64,000 nucleotides of DNA, from the NCBI GenBank assembly GCA_013397845.1, contig VZTG01004270.1:168742-232741 (forward strand), read 5' to 3'. A model generated the notes under the pieces. That model saw only the letters and a list, made by a program, of their open reading frames with translations. It ran no database searches and had not been told where the DNA came from. Each line of letters begins with the position of its first letter. The stretch's first letter is position 1. This stretch comes from Melanocharis versteri (Eukaryota; Chordata; Aves; Passeriformes; Melanocharitidae). The translations under genes and the position numbers were made by a program. Shown here in pieces: positions 51,173 through 62,020 of this stretch.

Positions 51173-51350
51173 TTCTCTTCCTCCTACTTTCCTTCCCTCT
51201 TTTTCCTTCCTCCCTTTTCCAAGTTTAAAATAGATTTCCGGTATGAATTGTATATCAGTGGAATTCTTCTTTAGTGGCTAATTTATGCTTAATAGAATTT
51301 GGTGGGTTGGGGGTGGCGTGGTGTTGGGTTTTCTTTTGTGGGGGTGGGGT
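51173..51350. repeat. Polypyrimidine tract and nearby G-rich run
   Basis: Bases 51173-51220 are all C or T except one A, a 48-bp polypyrimidine tract. About 80 bp later, 51301-51349 holds five runs of three or more G, with two loops longer than usual for a G-quadruplex. Such tracts can adopt non-B structures, but none is demonstrated. Confidence 0.7.
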
Positions 51351-53195
51351 TTTATTTCTGAAGAAAAGGGAACAATACATCTTTAGAACGAGTTTGCAAG
51401 TGTCATGATTTTTCTACTAACTTATACTATAGACTCCCCTTTTAAAATGTTAAATTACCTCATTGTATTTCTGAATATCATGTATATTTGGACTGAAATT
51501 AAGCTTGCTGTATAGTTGTCAAAATGACCACAATTTGCTCTCTGAAATGTTCTGATTGCATGTGTAATTCAAAGCAATCTTGATCTCTGTGTAAAGCAGT
51601 ACAGACTGCTCAGGGGCAAGGTTTATGTATGCTGATTGGGCCTTCAGTTCAGCTGGCAGCGAATAACCTGCACACTGGAAAAGATGCAGGATGGATTTCC
51701 AAACTCCTAAATTCTAAAGAGACAGAAAGAAGAGAAGAAAAAGCTGTTCCTCTACACTAAAGGTTTCAAGAAAAGCTCCGTTTTTGTTATGCATGTTTGT
51801 TCCAAGTTCTGTTGGAAAACTGCCTCAGTATTACCTCTGAAGGGAATATATTCATGTATTGTATTGCAAATATGACTCCTGGTTATAACTCTTGGTTTGT
51901 CCCATTTCTTACTGAAATGGATGATTTCAACAACAAAGATGAATAATATTAGGAAAAACCATTCATTTAAAGTAGTGTCACCTGAAGCATTTCTAAGAAA
52001 TTCTTTCTCTTAAGGTACTTTAGCTATTTAGTCAGGAGTCAGCCAGAAACTTACAGAAACTCCTTAGGAATGTTTCTGTAAGTCTTCTGAAACACTGCAG
52101 AAGTCTGTGACTCCCTTCTCCTGTACATGTCATTTATTAACAAATCTGCCATATGGCAGAGACATTTAACTATTTCATATACTTTATGTAATAATTAAGG
52201 CAGATATAGTGCAACACTGGTAACTTGTATGCTGTAGATAAAATGCTTTTCAATCATGAAAGTTGTTTCAGAAAGACATATATGAGCATGCACCACAATG
52301 GAACAGCTTATGCAAATGTGGACAGATTCTATAATGTGGGGCCCTGCATGTTTTGTTGTAAAGAACATGTAAGTTAGGGAGAGTTCCTGCATAACTGCAT
52401 TTCTTGGTTAGTTATATGTTATTTTAATGACCTGAATTCTGCCATTGTAGGCAAAAATTACAGTTTTCTATTTAATATCAACCATGGTTACTTTGAAAAT
52501 GAAAAAATACATCACAGTGAGTAATTTAAGAATTTAGTTTTTACTTCTGTCTGGATCATACCTCTGAGCAGATGGTGATTTCCTCAAAATCCTACGTAAG
52601 TTACACTCTTCCTTGAAAATATTTTTCTAATGTTTTTTATCAGCCTTGAGAACAAACCATCGAGTTTGACCTGTAAAGTTTATCTGTGACTGAAATTATT
52701 GTCTGACATAAAATTAATGTTGTGTTTTACTAAATAAGCACAAAACGGTTCCCAGGAAGAGTTTCTTGCTCATGGAACTATTTTGTTTATTTCTACAAAT
52801 GCCTCCATGGATTGGAATTTGTTTTTCAATAATGAGTCATCCATTTCTCCAATAGTCATGGAAAATTATCATTAGTGAGAAGGAAAAATACAGCTTTACC
52901 AAATCACAAAAGGGAAAAACATCCTTTTGGAAACTCTTTGTATAATTCTAGTTGTTGGGTCTTCATCATTAAAAAACTGGCTTGCAGCTGAGGCTGAACT
53001 GGCTCATTGGTGCTGTTGCTCCAGAAGAGCACAGAAGTCCCAGAAGCAATTCTGCGTATGGATACAGCCTCCACAGAGTATGGGAAAAGTGCACGTTTCC
53101 TTCAGGTTTTGTGGTTATTGAACAGCAGGATTTGCAGAGTTTTCACACCAATTATGCTGAAGACTTTCTTCAGTGAGAAGTTCCAAAGGTAAGAC
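51351..53195. other. Non-coding DNA, nothing recognised
   Basis: AT-rich unique sequence. Three overlapping frames of about 60 codons at 52927-53192 have no recognised domain. Confidence 0.6.
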
Positions 53196-53417
53196 TGTCG
53201 TGGTTTCAAGCAGTGCTGTACCTCACGAACAGATTAAATGACAGAACATAAAAGAGGACAAGAACGAAGGCTGGCTGGACACTGGACCCATTTTGCTCTG
53301 GGTCACCCTGCTTTGGCTGCCTGTGCTCAAGGATCTCAAGACCTGCCTGGGCACCCAGGCAAGATGGACAAAGTTTTTCCTAAACATTTGTATCACTGCA
53401 AGTAATTCTTCCCGTGC
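53196..53417 (-). repeat. Possible LTR end and first long direct repeat
   Basis: TGTCGTGGTTT at 53196-53206 is the mirrored form of the AAACCACGACA end typical of several avian LTRs, so a minus-strand LTR may end here. Bases 53295-53417 form copy A of a direct repeat whose copy B lies at 53855-53982. Both carry TGCTCAAGGATCTCAAGACC, then TGGGCACCCA, then TTTTTCCTAAACATTTG. Whether A and B are part of that LTR or unique DNA is unresolved. Confidence 0.5.
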
Positions 53418-53854
53418 TGTCGCAGCTTTGGCACTGACTAAATGCCAGTGCACCCACGAAAAATCATTCACTCATTCTCCTCTGCTATAGTTGAGCAGAG
53501 GAGAGGAAAAGAAAAAGAAATTAAAAGGCTCATGGGGTGAGATAAGGATTAGGAGAAAACACTCTGAGGGCAAAACAGGCTCAAAACTTTAAAAGGTGTA
53601 AAGGAAAATGTATTAACAGAATTAAAAGAGGATAATGAGAACTAAAATAAACATTTAGAACACCTTTCTGCCTCCCCAGCTCTTCTTTCCTTCCCGACAG
53701 CACATGGAAACAAAACCTGGGGTTTTTAATCAGTTTGTCACTTCTTGAAAAAAGAAAAAAAAAATCTTTCTTCAATTCACTTAGGGAGAGGAGTCTCTTT
53801 TGCTATGCCGTGGGGTTTTCCCAGAGGAGATGGGACTGTGAACTTTTCCAACGT
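53418..53854 (-). mobile_element. 5'-truncated ERVL-like LTR fragment
   Basis: Read on the minus strand, this is the 3' half of the same LTR family as 38417-39230. On the plus strand it starts TGTCGCAGCTTTGGCACTG, then has GAGGAGAGGAAAAG, GGGTGAGATAAGGAT, GGCAAAACAGGCTC, AGGATAATGAGAACTAAAAT, a CTCTTCTTTCC block and TTTTCCAACGTG. This is the mirror order of the other copy. It stops near 53854, missing roughly the first half of the LTR, and passes directly into repeat copy B. No short target duplication is seen. Confidence 0.75.
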
Positions 53855-53982
53855 GCTCTAGGTCACCCTGCTGTGACTGTGTTTGCTGCCTGTGCTCAAG
53901 GATCTCAAGACCTTCCTGGGCACCCAGTCAAAACGAAATTTTTCCTAAACATTTGTATCATTGCAAGTAATTCTTCCTATGC
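53855..53982. repeat. Second long direct repeat (copy B)
   Basis: About 128 bp matching copy A at 53295-53417, with roughly a dozen substitutions and a small insertion near 53875 by eye. Copy A ends exactly where the LTR fragment begins, and copy B begins where the LTR fragment stops. The pair therefore looks like a very long flanking duplication. Confidence 0.8.
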
Positions 53983-55599
53983 ACAGATTCCTGAATGGTG
54001 CATTTTATCACCTCATTTGTGCAAAGGGCACTCTTAGAGATTGCAGCTGCCAAAAAAAAAGTGTATTATTCAAGCTAGCAGTACTGAATAATTGGTGCAA
54101 ATTGAGCTCATAAACCCTTCACAGACCCTGAGCCTCTCGCTGTGGCTACCTGTGCATTCACATGCTGACCTGCTGCAGCTGTAGTTCTATTCCTGTGAGA
54201 AATTCTTCTTCACCTGTTACTCAAAGAACGACCTAAGAAATCATTTTAAAGAGTATTAGCAGCTTTGCTGCTCATTTTCTTCTTTGTTAATGTTCTGGTT
54301 TTTATGCCTTTTAGGCATTGCATGAAAACCAAGCCAAAGAGAACCAGGGAGAAATGCAATGTTTCCAAGTGAAGCATTTAAGCCTCTGAGTTCCCATGCA
54401 TTCTTTTAGATCATTTGGACTTTTAATGGAACGTATCTCTGAAGTATTAATGTGAATGCTTTTCCTAATGTTCAGAGATCAAAAATGACCACAAATGCAT
54501 GCATTGACTCTAAATCATAATGATCAAAATCATAATTATGGTAATAATAATTTCCTCAGCATTGAAAATGGTTTTGATATGTTGGTATGAAAGAAGTGCT
54601 CTGTTTTACTTCATTAAGCCTGCTTAATGTTTTTATCAGTTTTTGAATTTGGTTCATTTGACATTACAAATTAAGAGTTTGGCCAACCATCTGAACAGAA
54701 CCGTTTTTTTCCCCCAGAGTTAGCTTTTTCATTACTTTTTGGAAATTTTGCATTTCTCCCTCAAACTTCTAAAAGTTCACAGGAAAATTTTCCCAGTTTG
54801 CTCAGCTTCAGTCATATGGTGGGAGCCTCTGGTTAAATACATGTGCTTAATAACAGTAAATAAATTCTGACATTTTATTTTGACTCCTGAATAAAAATGT
54901 TCATTATATTGGTGAAAATAAGCAATCACATTCTATTTAACAGTGAAAGAGAATTGTACGTATCCCTGCAGGAGCTGAGGAATCTATTTCCATTATAACA
55001 AACATTGATTTTGCACTAAAAACTCTCATTATTTGAGATAATGACTGTTGGGTTTCTTAGTTATTCTTCTGGTTCCTAAATCATTAAAACCATAACAGTA
55101 AAAGAGCAAATAGGAATGAAAAAGACACCAAACTGTATTGAGATCTATCACCACTCTTTCTTTAGTTAAAATTGCAATCACCTTTAATGCACATTCATAC
55201 TATTAGAAAACGTTGCTTGTTTTGAGCTCGTTTGAATAACATCTGTATTTTTGCCTAAAGAAACATCACCGAGCCCAAATGTATTGATTTTTGAATTAAG
55301 ATTGGTAGAATTAATGTGTGGACTTCTGCGGCCCTCGTTCATCAGCGTGCTCCTCCCGATTCTGGGCAGTGCTGGATCTGTGAAGCTCAGCCCGTGTCTC
55401 ACAGCTGGAGGATGTAAGACAAATCTCTGTCTCACGTGCATGGGTAAAGATTTGTATTTCACATGCTCTCGCTCTCAAATAATTCTGATTATGGAACTGG
55501 TGAGGAGGGAGCCTTGTTTGGTTTGCTTTCTGCAGGCAGAGTGCTACTTTGAATAATTCCGAGGTGCTTTTTTTTCTAATGGGCCTGAAGGGAAGTCGG
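53983..55599. other. Non-coding DNA, nothing recognised
   Basis: AT-rich unique sequence. The part at about 54240-54560 has homeodomain-type words (AATCATAATGATC, ATAATTATGG) but no stronger signal. Overlapping frames at 55184-55628 have no domain. Confidence 0.55.
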
Positions 55600-56050
55600 T
55601 CCCCTTGTGCTCTCTGCTTCCCCCCCACTCCTCAAGCTGTATTAATGTATTCTGTGTAATGTCAGGGACTCACTGAATGCACCTTCCCACCAACAGCACG
55701 ATGAATTATTGACGGGAGGGATATTCCCCAGTGTATACTTTTCCAAGGTTATACTCTCTGATATTAGATATTTATTCGGCATAAGGTAGGGATAAGAACC
55801 TCATTGCCACATTATGTCTGACACAATCAAGTTTTGGGGAATTTCAACAACATTAGAAGATTTGTATAATATATTCTTTTAGAGACAGAGGCACAACTTT
55901 AAACAAAGCGTAATCCCTGCTGCATATCATTTCCACCCTAATGCAAAAAGAGGAAGCGAGACCATAATGCTGCCTGCATCATTTCCCCTTTGTGTTCAGT
56001 TGCAAGGACTATTCACCTAATATTCAAAATCCATGTATTCATTAAACAGT
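55600..56050. promoter_or_regulatory. Candidate conserved non-coding element
   Basis: Repeat-free stretch with AACAAAG (about 55905) and CCTTTGTG (about 55987), Tcf/Lef or SOX-type words, CCTAATGC, ATTAATG, and several TATTC-rich palindromic words. Texture resembles vertebrate conserved elements. Nothing coding is visible. Conservation is unmeasured. Confidence 0.28.
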
Positions 56051-59000
56051 AGAGAATGATGAAAAAACTAAAAGGAAAAAAGTAAGAAAAGAATGAAACA
56101 GGTTTCCACGAAAGTGGCATAAAATTGAGTAATTATTTCTAGATATTTGAGAAAATATTCGGAAATAATTAAGTGGTTGATATCCACCACCTTTTCCAGC
56201 ACTCGGACACTGCACTCTCAGTGGTTTTGGTGCTCACATAATTCCTAATTTCTTTGAATTGGATGTTGTTTGTATTTCTGCTATCTGTAACAAAAGGATC
56301 TGGTGAACACTTCACTCACTGTCACCCAGGCTCTCCCTGTCAGACCCTTTATTAGCCAGAGCCTCCAGGGTTTGTGTCCTGGGCACTGGACCTTTTGTGC
56401 TCCTCACGCTGCAGCCTTAGACAATAGAGAGAAAAATAAATCTTCTGTGACAAGTTTACTTAAAGGGATACTATCACATTAAATAAGCATATAAATATAC
56501 CCACGAGTAATGTCATTCCTTTGGAAATTTTGGAAAAAAATATTTTTTTCTTTGTACCAGTAGTTAACATCCTCATCTGTTTGCAATGAGGTAGTTGTGA
56601 AAATCACGTAATTTTTTACACTTCAGGCTGTTCTTTACACAGCTCTTTCCAAAAATCAGGGAAAAAGTCAACTCTCTTACCATTTGTTTTTAGTCAACAT
56701 TCAGGATCTGAATAATGTGTCCTGCCCCCGTGGGAGACTGGGATGCATATATTTCGAGGGAGTGTTTGAGCTTAAAAAACCTAGTTCTGTTTCCAGTGAA
56801 TTGTTTGTGGAAATAGGACCAAAAAAAGCATATTTGCTAATGATGGGTGTCATTAGTGAACATAAGCAAAACTAGACATTTTTAGGAGATTAACCCAGCC
56901 TTTTTCAGGAGAAATGCTCTTCAAATATGAGGGCCTCAAATCTCTCTGTTTCTTCATCACCTTTTTATTTTATGCAACTTTATCAATTCACTTAATGTTG
57001 TTATCTTCAGTGAATAATTTAGTGAATTTTAGCAGTATAATGGAACTAGAGTGGTTTTACAGTCATCCTTACATCTTTTGAAATCAGGCTGTTTCTAAGT
57101 AAGTCTTGTAATTTGTTTATGAAATTCTTTAACAAGGTGGAGACCAAGATTTCATAATAAAGAGTGAAGAAAAAACAAAGAATGTATTGAGAAAACACAA
57201 TGACTGATAGAGAAAATACTGCTTAATTTGTTAAATGACTAGTTAAACTCTATTAGTAAATGAGGTTTTGGTAATATTTCACAGCCACACACAGATGCAC
57301 AGTCCCCTGTTGGCACAAACATGGGCTTTAATTTCAGGGACACTTTTCAATCAGCACAGGAATGCCAGGGAATCTTCTGGAGTAGAAAAAAGCTGGAACA
57401 GTGGATCTGCCAGATCTTGGGCTGCAGAGTAAATCTGTGTGATGGTTGCTGTCACCATCCCCGTGGGCTGGCAGCAGCTTTCCTGAGTCTCAGTGGCTTT
57501 TAGGGGGATTTCTCTGTTGCTGTGACTGTGCTTTCAGCTTTTCTGTGAACCTGTTTCTATATTAATTAATCACACTGAGGGTTTTGTTTAGGATCAGGGC
57601 TCTTTGTTGTTTTGTTTTGCAATACTGTTTTGTTTTGTTGTAAAGCAACCCTCAGCACTAGGGGAAGGGCTCAGGAGCTAATTGGATGTTAATGAATGGA
57701 GGAGAGTAAATACCTTACTAAGGGAAAAAATGTTCTCTATTTGAAGACCACTTTCTCTAGTGATTCATGTTTTTTTCTGTAGGCTTTGCCTGGGGTATAT
57801 TCTACAATACCACAGAGCTGTTAAATAATATTTAAATTAACATACGCATAGGCTGCTTGCAATTTGGGTTCCATTGTGCTGGACATTTTACCAAAGTATT
57901 TGTGTCTGACTCCTGTCATCTGAGGAATGTACAGCTTAAAAGTACCTAGAAAACTGATTTGTAGCACCAAAAAAAATGGTGAGGCTGAGGCCTTCCTATA
58001 GTTCTGCAGTAGCTCTTTGGCAAGCTTTATTAGCTTTTTTCATATTGTTATTTCTATTGCTCTTTTGTACAGATGGGATCAATGCTTTAAACTTTGTTGA
58101 GGATATCTGGAGACATTTCTTGACTCTGAGGATTTTCCATGACATATGAAGATTTTTTGCTATGACATCAAAGAGATTTTTTAGAAAGATGTGGAGATGA
58201 TGCATGTCTAAGCATTGGGAACCCGCCCTTACCCCTACTGTCATACCTGAAAGGCATTCATCATCTGCATTCTGGTTTCCATCCTCAGAACCCATGGCAG
58301 TAGACACTGAATAGAGTCAACAGGCAAGTTAAGAGCTGCATTCAGATTTTGGGTTGTGATTTACTGAATCTGCTACTCTTCTGATGTCTGAGGAAATCCC
58401 TGTTTGTCAACTGCACCTTCATCACTCTGCAGTTTTTCAACGCACGACCTAGTCATTTCTTACAATGTAACTTATAAATGCAAATAAAAATTCTCATTAA
58501 AGATTCTGCATTAAATATTTTTTCCTCCAAATCACTCTTCAGACATTTTCCTTGTTCTGGCAATGTTGTCTCTTCAAGATATGCCACTTGCCAGACAACT
58601 ATTTTACTCTTGTTCTCCTTGCACTAATAAACCTTATGATTTTAGCAAAGGTCGTCTGAGCTCTGAAAGAAGGAAGCAAAAGAACTGTGCCACTGCCTTA
58701 AGTCTCATCCTCACAGCAAAATTCCTCGCCAAACAAAAGTCATTCAAACTTTGCCTTTGAGAGAAGTGCTTGCTTCTTGAACATCTACAGTTAGAAGGAA
58801 TAACCAGTTTAAAAAGCCTTGCAGAATAGCAGTAACACTATTCACATAGTGCTTGACTTTCTCATTTCAACAAGATGATGAAATTCATGAAGTTTATGGA
58901 GCCTTTCTGAGAGGAACCCGAGCTCTGCACCACAGTGCAGCGTTCTAGGCCCTGTTGGACTGAATGCACTGGGCTGATAATTAGTAATGAGGATATTCTG

Positions 59001-61261
59001 TGTTCTCAGTACAACATTTTCACCTGGAGATCTCCAAACACTTTCCAGGCCAGGAAACTCTTCACTTCCAGAAAAAAGAAATTGCCCCAAGAATTACCAG
59101 AACATTCCTGTACATTGCAGTTGTACAAATCCATGTGAAAAAGAAACAGAAGCCTGAGGCTCCAGGAAACACCCGGCAAACCCAGTTCAAGGGGTCAGTG
59201 ACTGCTGCTGAGTGCAGTCCTGTTCCCCAGCTGAGAGCAAGTGGGAAATTCATAATCAATTTTCAAGTTCTAAGTATTCAGCAGCTGCTATTTTTTGGGA
59301 TCTAGGAAGAAGGTGCTCTTCTGTTGAAGAGAAAACACGGGGCACAAAAAGGGGTGGCTTTCCTGAGTCCCTTGTCTGTGGAGTGCCTGTCACAGGATAA
59401 ATGTCAGCGGGCAAATATCTGCTGAATGTGCTTCCCCTCCACACGCTCAGCTGGCGTGACCACCTTCTCTTTCTCCTTGCCTTTCTTTTGTGCCTGGAAA
59501 TGTTTCCCTCACAGCTGCAATTTGCCCCTCAGATTGATCAGAAAAATCCAGGGTTTGGGTTGCCGTGAAGCCTTTTTTGTCTTTTGGGGGGTGAGGATGG
59601 AGCTAAGTGGAGAGGAAACTGTCTCGAATAATTTGGATGTGTTGTGGGGGTTTTGGGGGTTTTTTTTTGCAGTTTGTAACTGATCTCTTGTTTCTGGAGA
59701 GCACCGTGTTTGTCCTACATGTAGTTTGGAGGAATTAGGCTGAGCTCTAATTTACACTTGTTTAACTACAGATGCATCCCCACTGCTATTTGTTTATCTC
59801 ACATTTATTACACTCTTCAAAATTCAAGTTAAGCACTCAGGGGCTTTTTCTAGTAACACTAATGGAGGAGAATAGATGCATTATATGTGAATAATGTATT
59901 ATGATGATACAATTTGGGTCTCTTAGCTCTAACCGAGACCAGTCCTGCTTTACATTATTTATAATTTACACACACCTTCCTGAACATTTTTATGTAAATA
60001 TTTAATATAGACAGTGAGTTAACTCTTTCGTTTGGGAGGTTCTCAGTAAAAAACAGGAGAGAATGTTAGAGGGCTTCCAAACATCTCTACCCAAAGTAGA
60101 CAAGTGGCCAGTCTTGCTTATTTTCAGAAATTAAGAGAAAAATGCGAGAAATTACAGAGGGAAAAAATGTATGCTGGCTTAGCACCAACTCCTGTTTGCC
60201 TTTCTCCTTCCCAACTACTCTTATTAAATTGAATGAATGTTGACTGCAGACAGTATATTTGTGGATGCTTGGCTGCCAGCATTTGCAGCACAGTGATTTT
60301 GTTCTTTACTGTTTTCTGACACATTTTGTCTTTTGGTGTTTTGCTCACTTTGTACTAATATTTCCATTTTGAGAGTGGTAGCAGGGATGCTCTCCAGACA
60401 AATCAGCAGACTCCCTTGCTTGCGGCCTTCTGAATGTCTGAATTAGACATTAGACCAACAAAAACAATTAGTCATTTCTCGGAAATCTTGATTGTTTCTG
60501 TCTTCTTCTCTCTGACCCCAATAATATAAAGAATGACAATAATATACCACCACCACATGGCAAGACTTATAACTTTCAGTCTCTTAAATAACAGTTGGTG
60601 GACTTGTATTTTCCCTATCTTCAAGAGCTGGACTTTCCCTCCACGCTGGAAGAGGAGCTGAAAGCTTTCCATGCAGAATCACCTCAACAGCCAAGCTGTC
60701 CAAAGCTGCTGACTGCCCAATGTCCTTTGTCTTGCTCTTGCTATTGTGAAATATCGTCATATATTTAACACATAAATTGTTGCTACTTTTGAGCTTGCAG
60801 CTCAAAGTAGAAACCAAATTAGAAGCACAGTTTTGCAGCAGACGTTCATCATCACTGTTTACCCAAATTTTCCCTTGGTGCAGTCCCATAAATGCCCCAT
60901 TCCCCTTCCCGTAGCCTTAAAAATCTCTGAACTCTAAGCAGGTAGGGATACAGCAAGAATATGAGCAATCTCTGGCACTCCTCAATATCCTTCTCTGGGG
61001 AAAAAAAATTAAGGGACAATCTCTTCTAGTAGATTTAAGGCGGGTAATTTCTTTACGTAAATCTGGTCACTTTTGTCTGAGCATAAGGAGTACATTTTCA
61101 GGTGTGTGCAAACACACGTGACAAAAGGTATTTTCAAACTGTAGATCTGTACTGTCTCTTTCCCAGTGCACTCTGTTTTAGCATGAGAGGGTGAGATGTT
61201 GACTCTCCCTAATTGCTGCTTTTATGGTGTGGGGAAGAAAAAAAAGACAGACATTTAACTG
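56051..61261. other. Non-coding DNA, nothing firmly recognised
   Basis: Unique sequence with simple GTTTT-type patches at about 57600-57645 and 59640-59670. A 103-codon minus-strand frame at 57996-58307 and a 101-codon one at 60584-60889 have no recognised domain. I treat both as chance frames. Confidence 0.55.
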
Positions 61262-61276
61262 AAAAAAAAAAAAAGA

Positions 61277-61327
<51 letters not shown>
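61262..61327. repeat. Poly-A tract ending in A46
   Basis: A13, G, A4, TT and then 46 uninterrupted A (61282-61327). It is unusual because avian CR1 elements do not end in poly-A. No retrocopy body or target duplication was recognised upstream. A homopolymer microsatellite or a sequencing artefact are the main alternatives. Confidence 0.95.
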
Positions 61328-61329
<2 letters not shown>

Positions 61330-61629
61330 AAGATTAGAAGATTAGCTTCAGGTCTTCTGAAAAATATCATCTTATAATTTGAGTCCATGTACCTACAAAT
61401 TCCCAGCAGGCTGTGAGCCAAAGAAATACACAGATGAAATAAACGTACAAAAAGACAGCTGCTTTTTGAAATCTAAGAATTGAGTTATATACCTTTTTGA
61501 CAGCTTCCTGAATCACAGCCCATATCCAAGATGAGTAAATAGGTATCTGGCCCTTTAACTAGGTTCCATTACATATAATTAAAGACTCACAGAATTAAAT
61601 GGCCTACATGGAAAGTGGCTTTCAGTGGG
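61328..61629. other. Non-coding DNA, nothing recognised
   Basis: Unique sequence with no supported feature. Confidence 0.6.
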
Positions 61630-62020
61630 CTAAATGCCTGAAGCAATCTCCTTGCCTGAGCATAGAAGTGACACTGGCTTGCAGATCAATAGCATCTCTG
61701 TTATTAATATCAAAAGCGCATTACTTTGTTTTTGCCTGGCTGTGCTCCAAGTCTTGAGCCCAGCTCGCATCCAGCCATTTGCCTGGACCATAATTTACTT
61801 TTGTGAGTTTTTAAGGTATTGTTTTGTCAGGGCCAATCACCATGAAGCTATAAATGATTCTGAGGACTTGCACTCTCTGTTAGTGGCATATGCGGTGAAA
61901 TTAATTTTTAAAAGTTTCATGTCAATTACTTCTGTCCTTGAGTTATGCAAGGGGACAAAAGAGCAGAGATTTAAAGACATGAGCGATATCAAACAGATGA
62001 GGTAACGACAAACAGAAACA
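61630..62020. promoter_or_regulatory. Candidate conserved non-coding element
   Basis: This stretch is open for 123 codons on the plus strand (61634-62005), but the translation has no domain and no coding bias I can see. The DNA itself has constrained-element texture: GGCCAATCACC (CCAAT box, about 61830), TTATTAATATC, ATAAATGATTC and GTCAATTAC. I prefer regulatory DNA over a gene, with low confidence. Confidence 0.22.

Noticed and set aside
57996..58307. 103-codon minus-strand frame as a pseudogene
   Set aside because: Neighbouring sequence upstream and downstream breaks into stops in all frames, and I recognise no family.
61634..62005. 123-codon plus-strand frame as a coding exon
   Set aside because: No domain, no convincing start context or splice sites; the sequence looks more like non-coding regulatory DNA.
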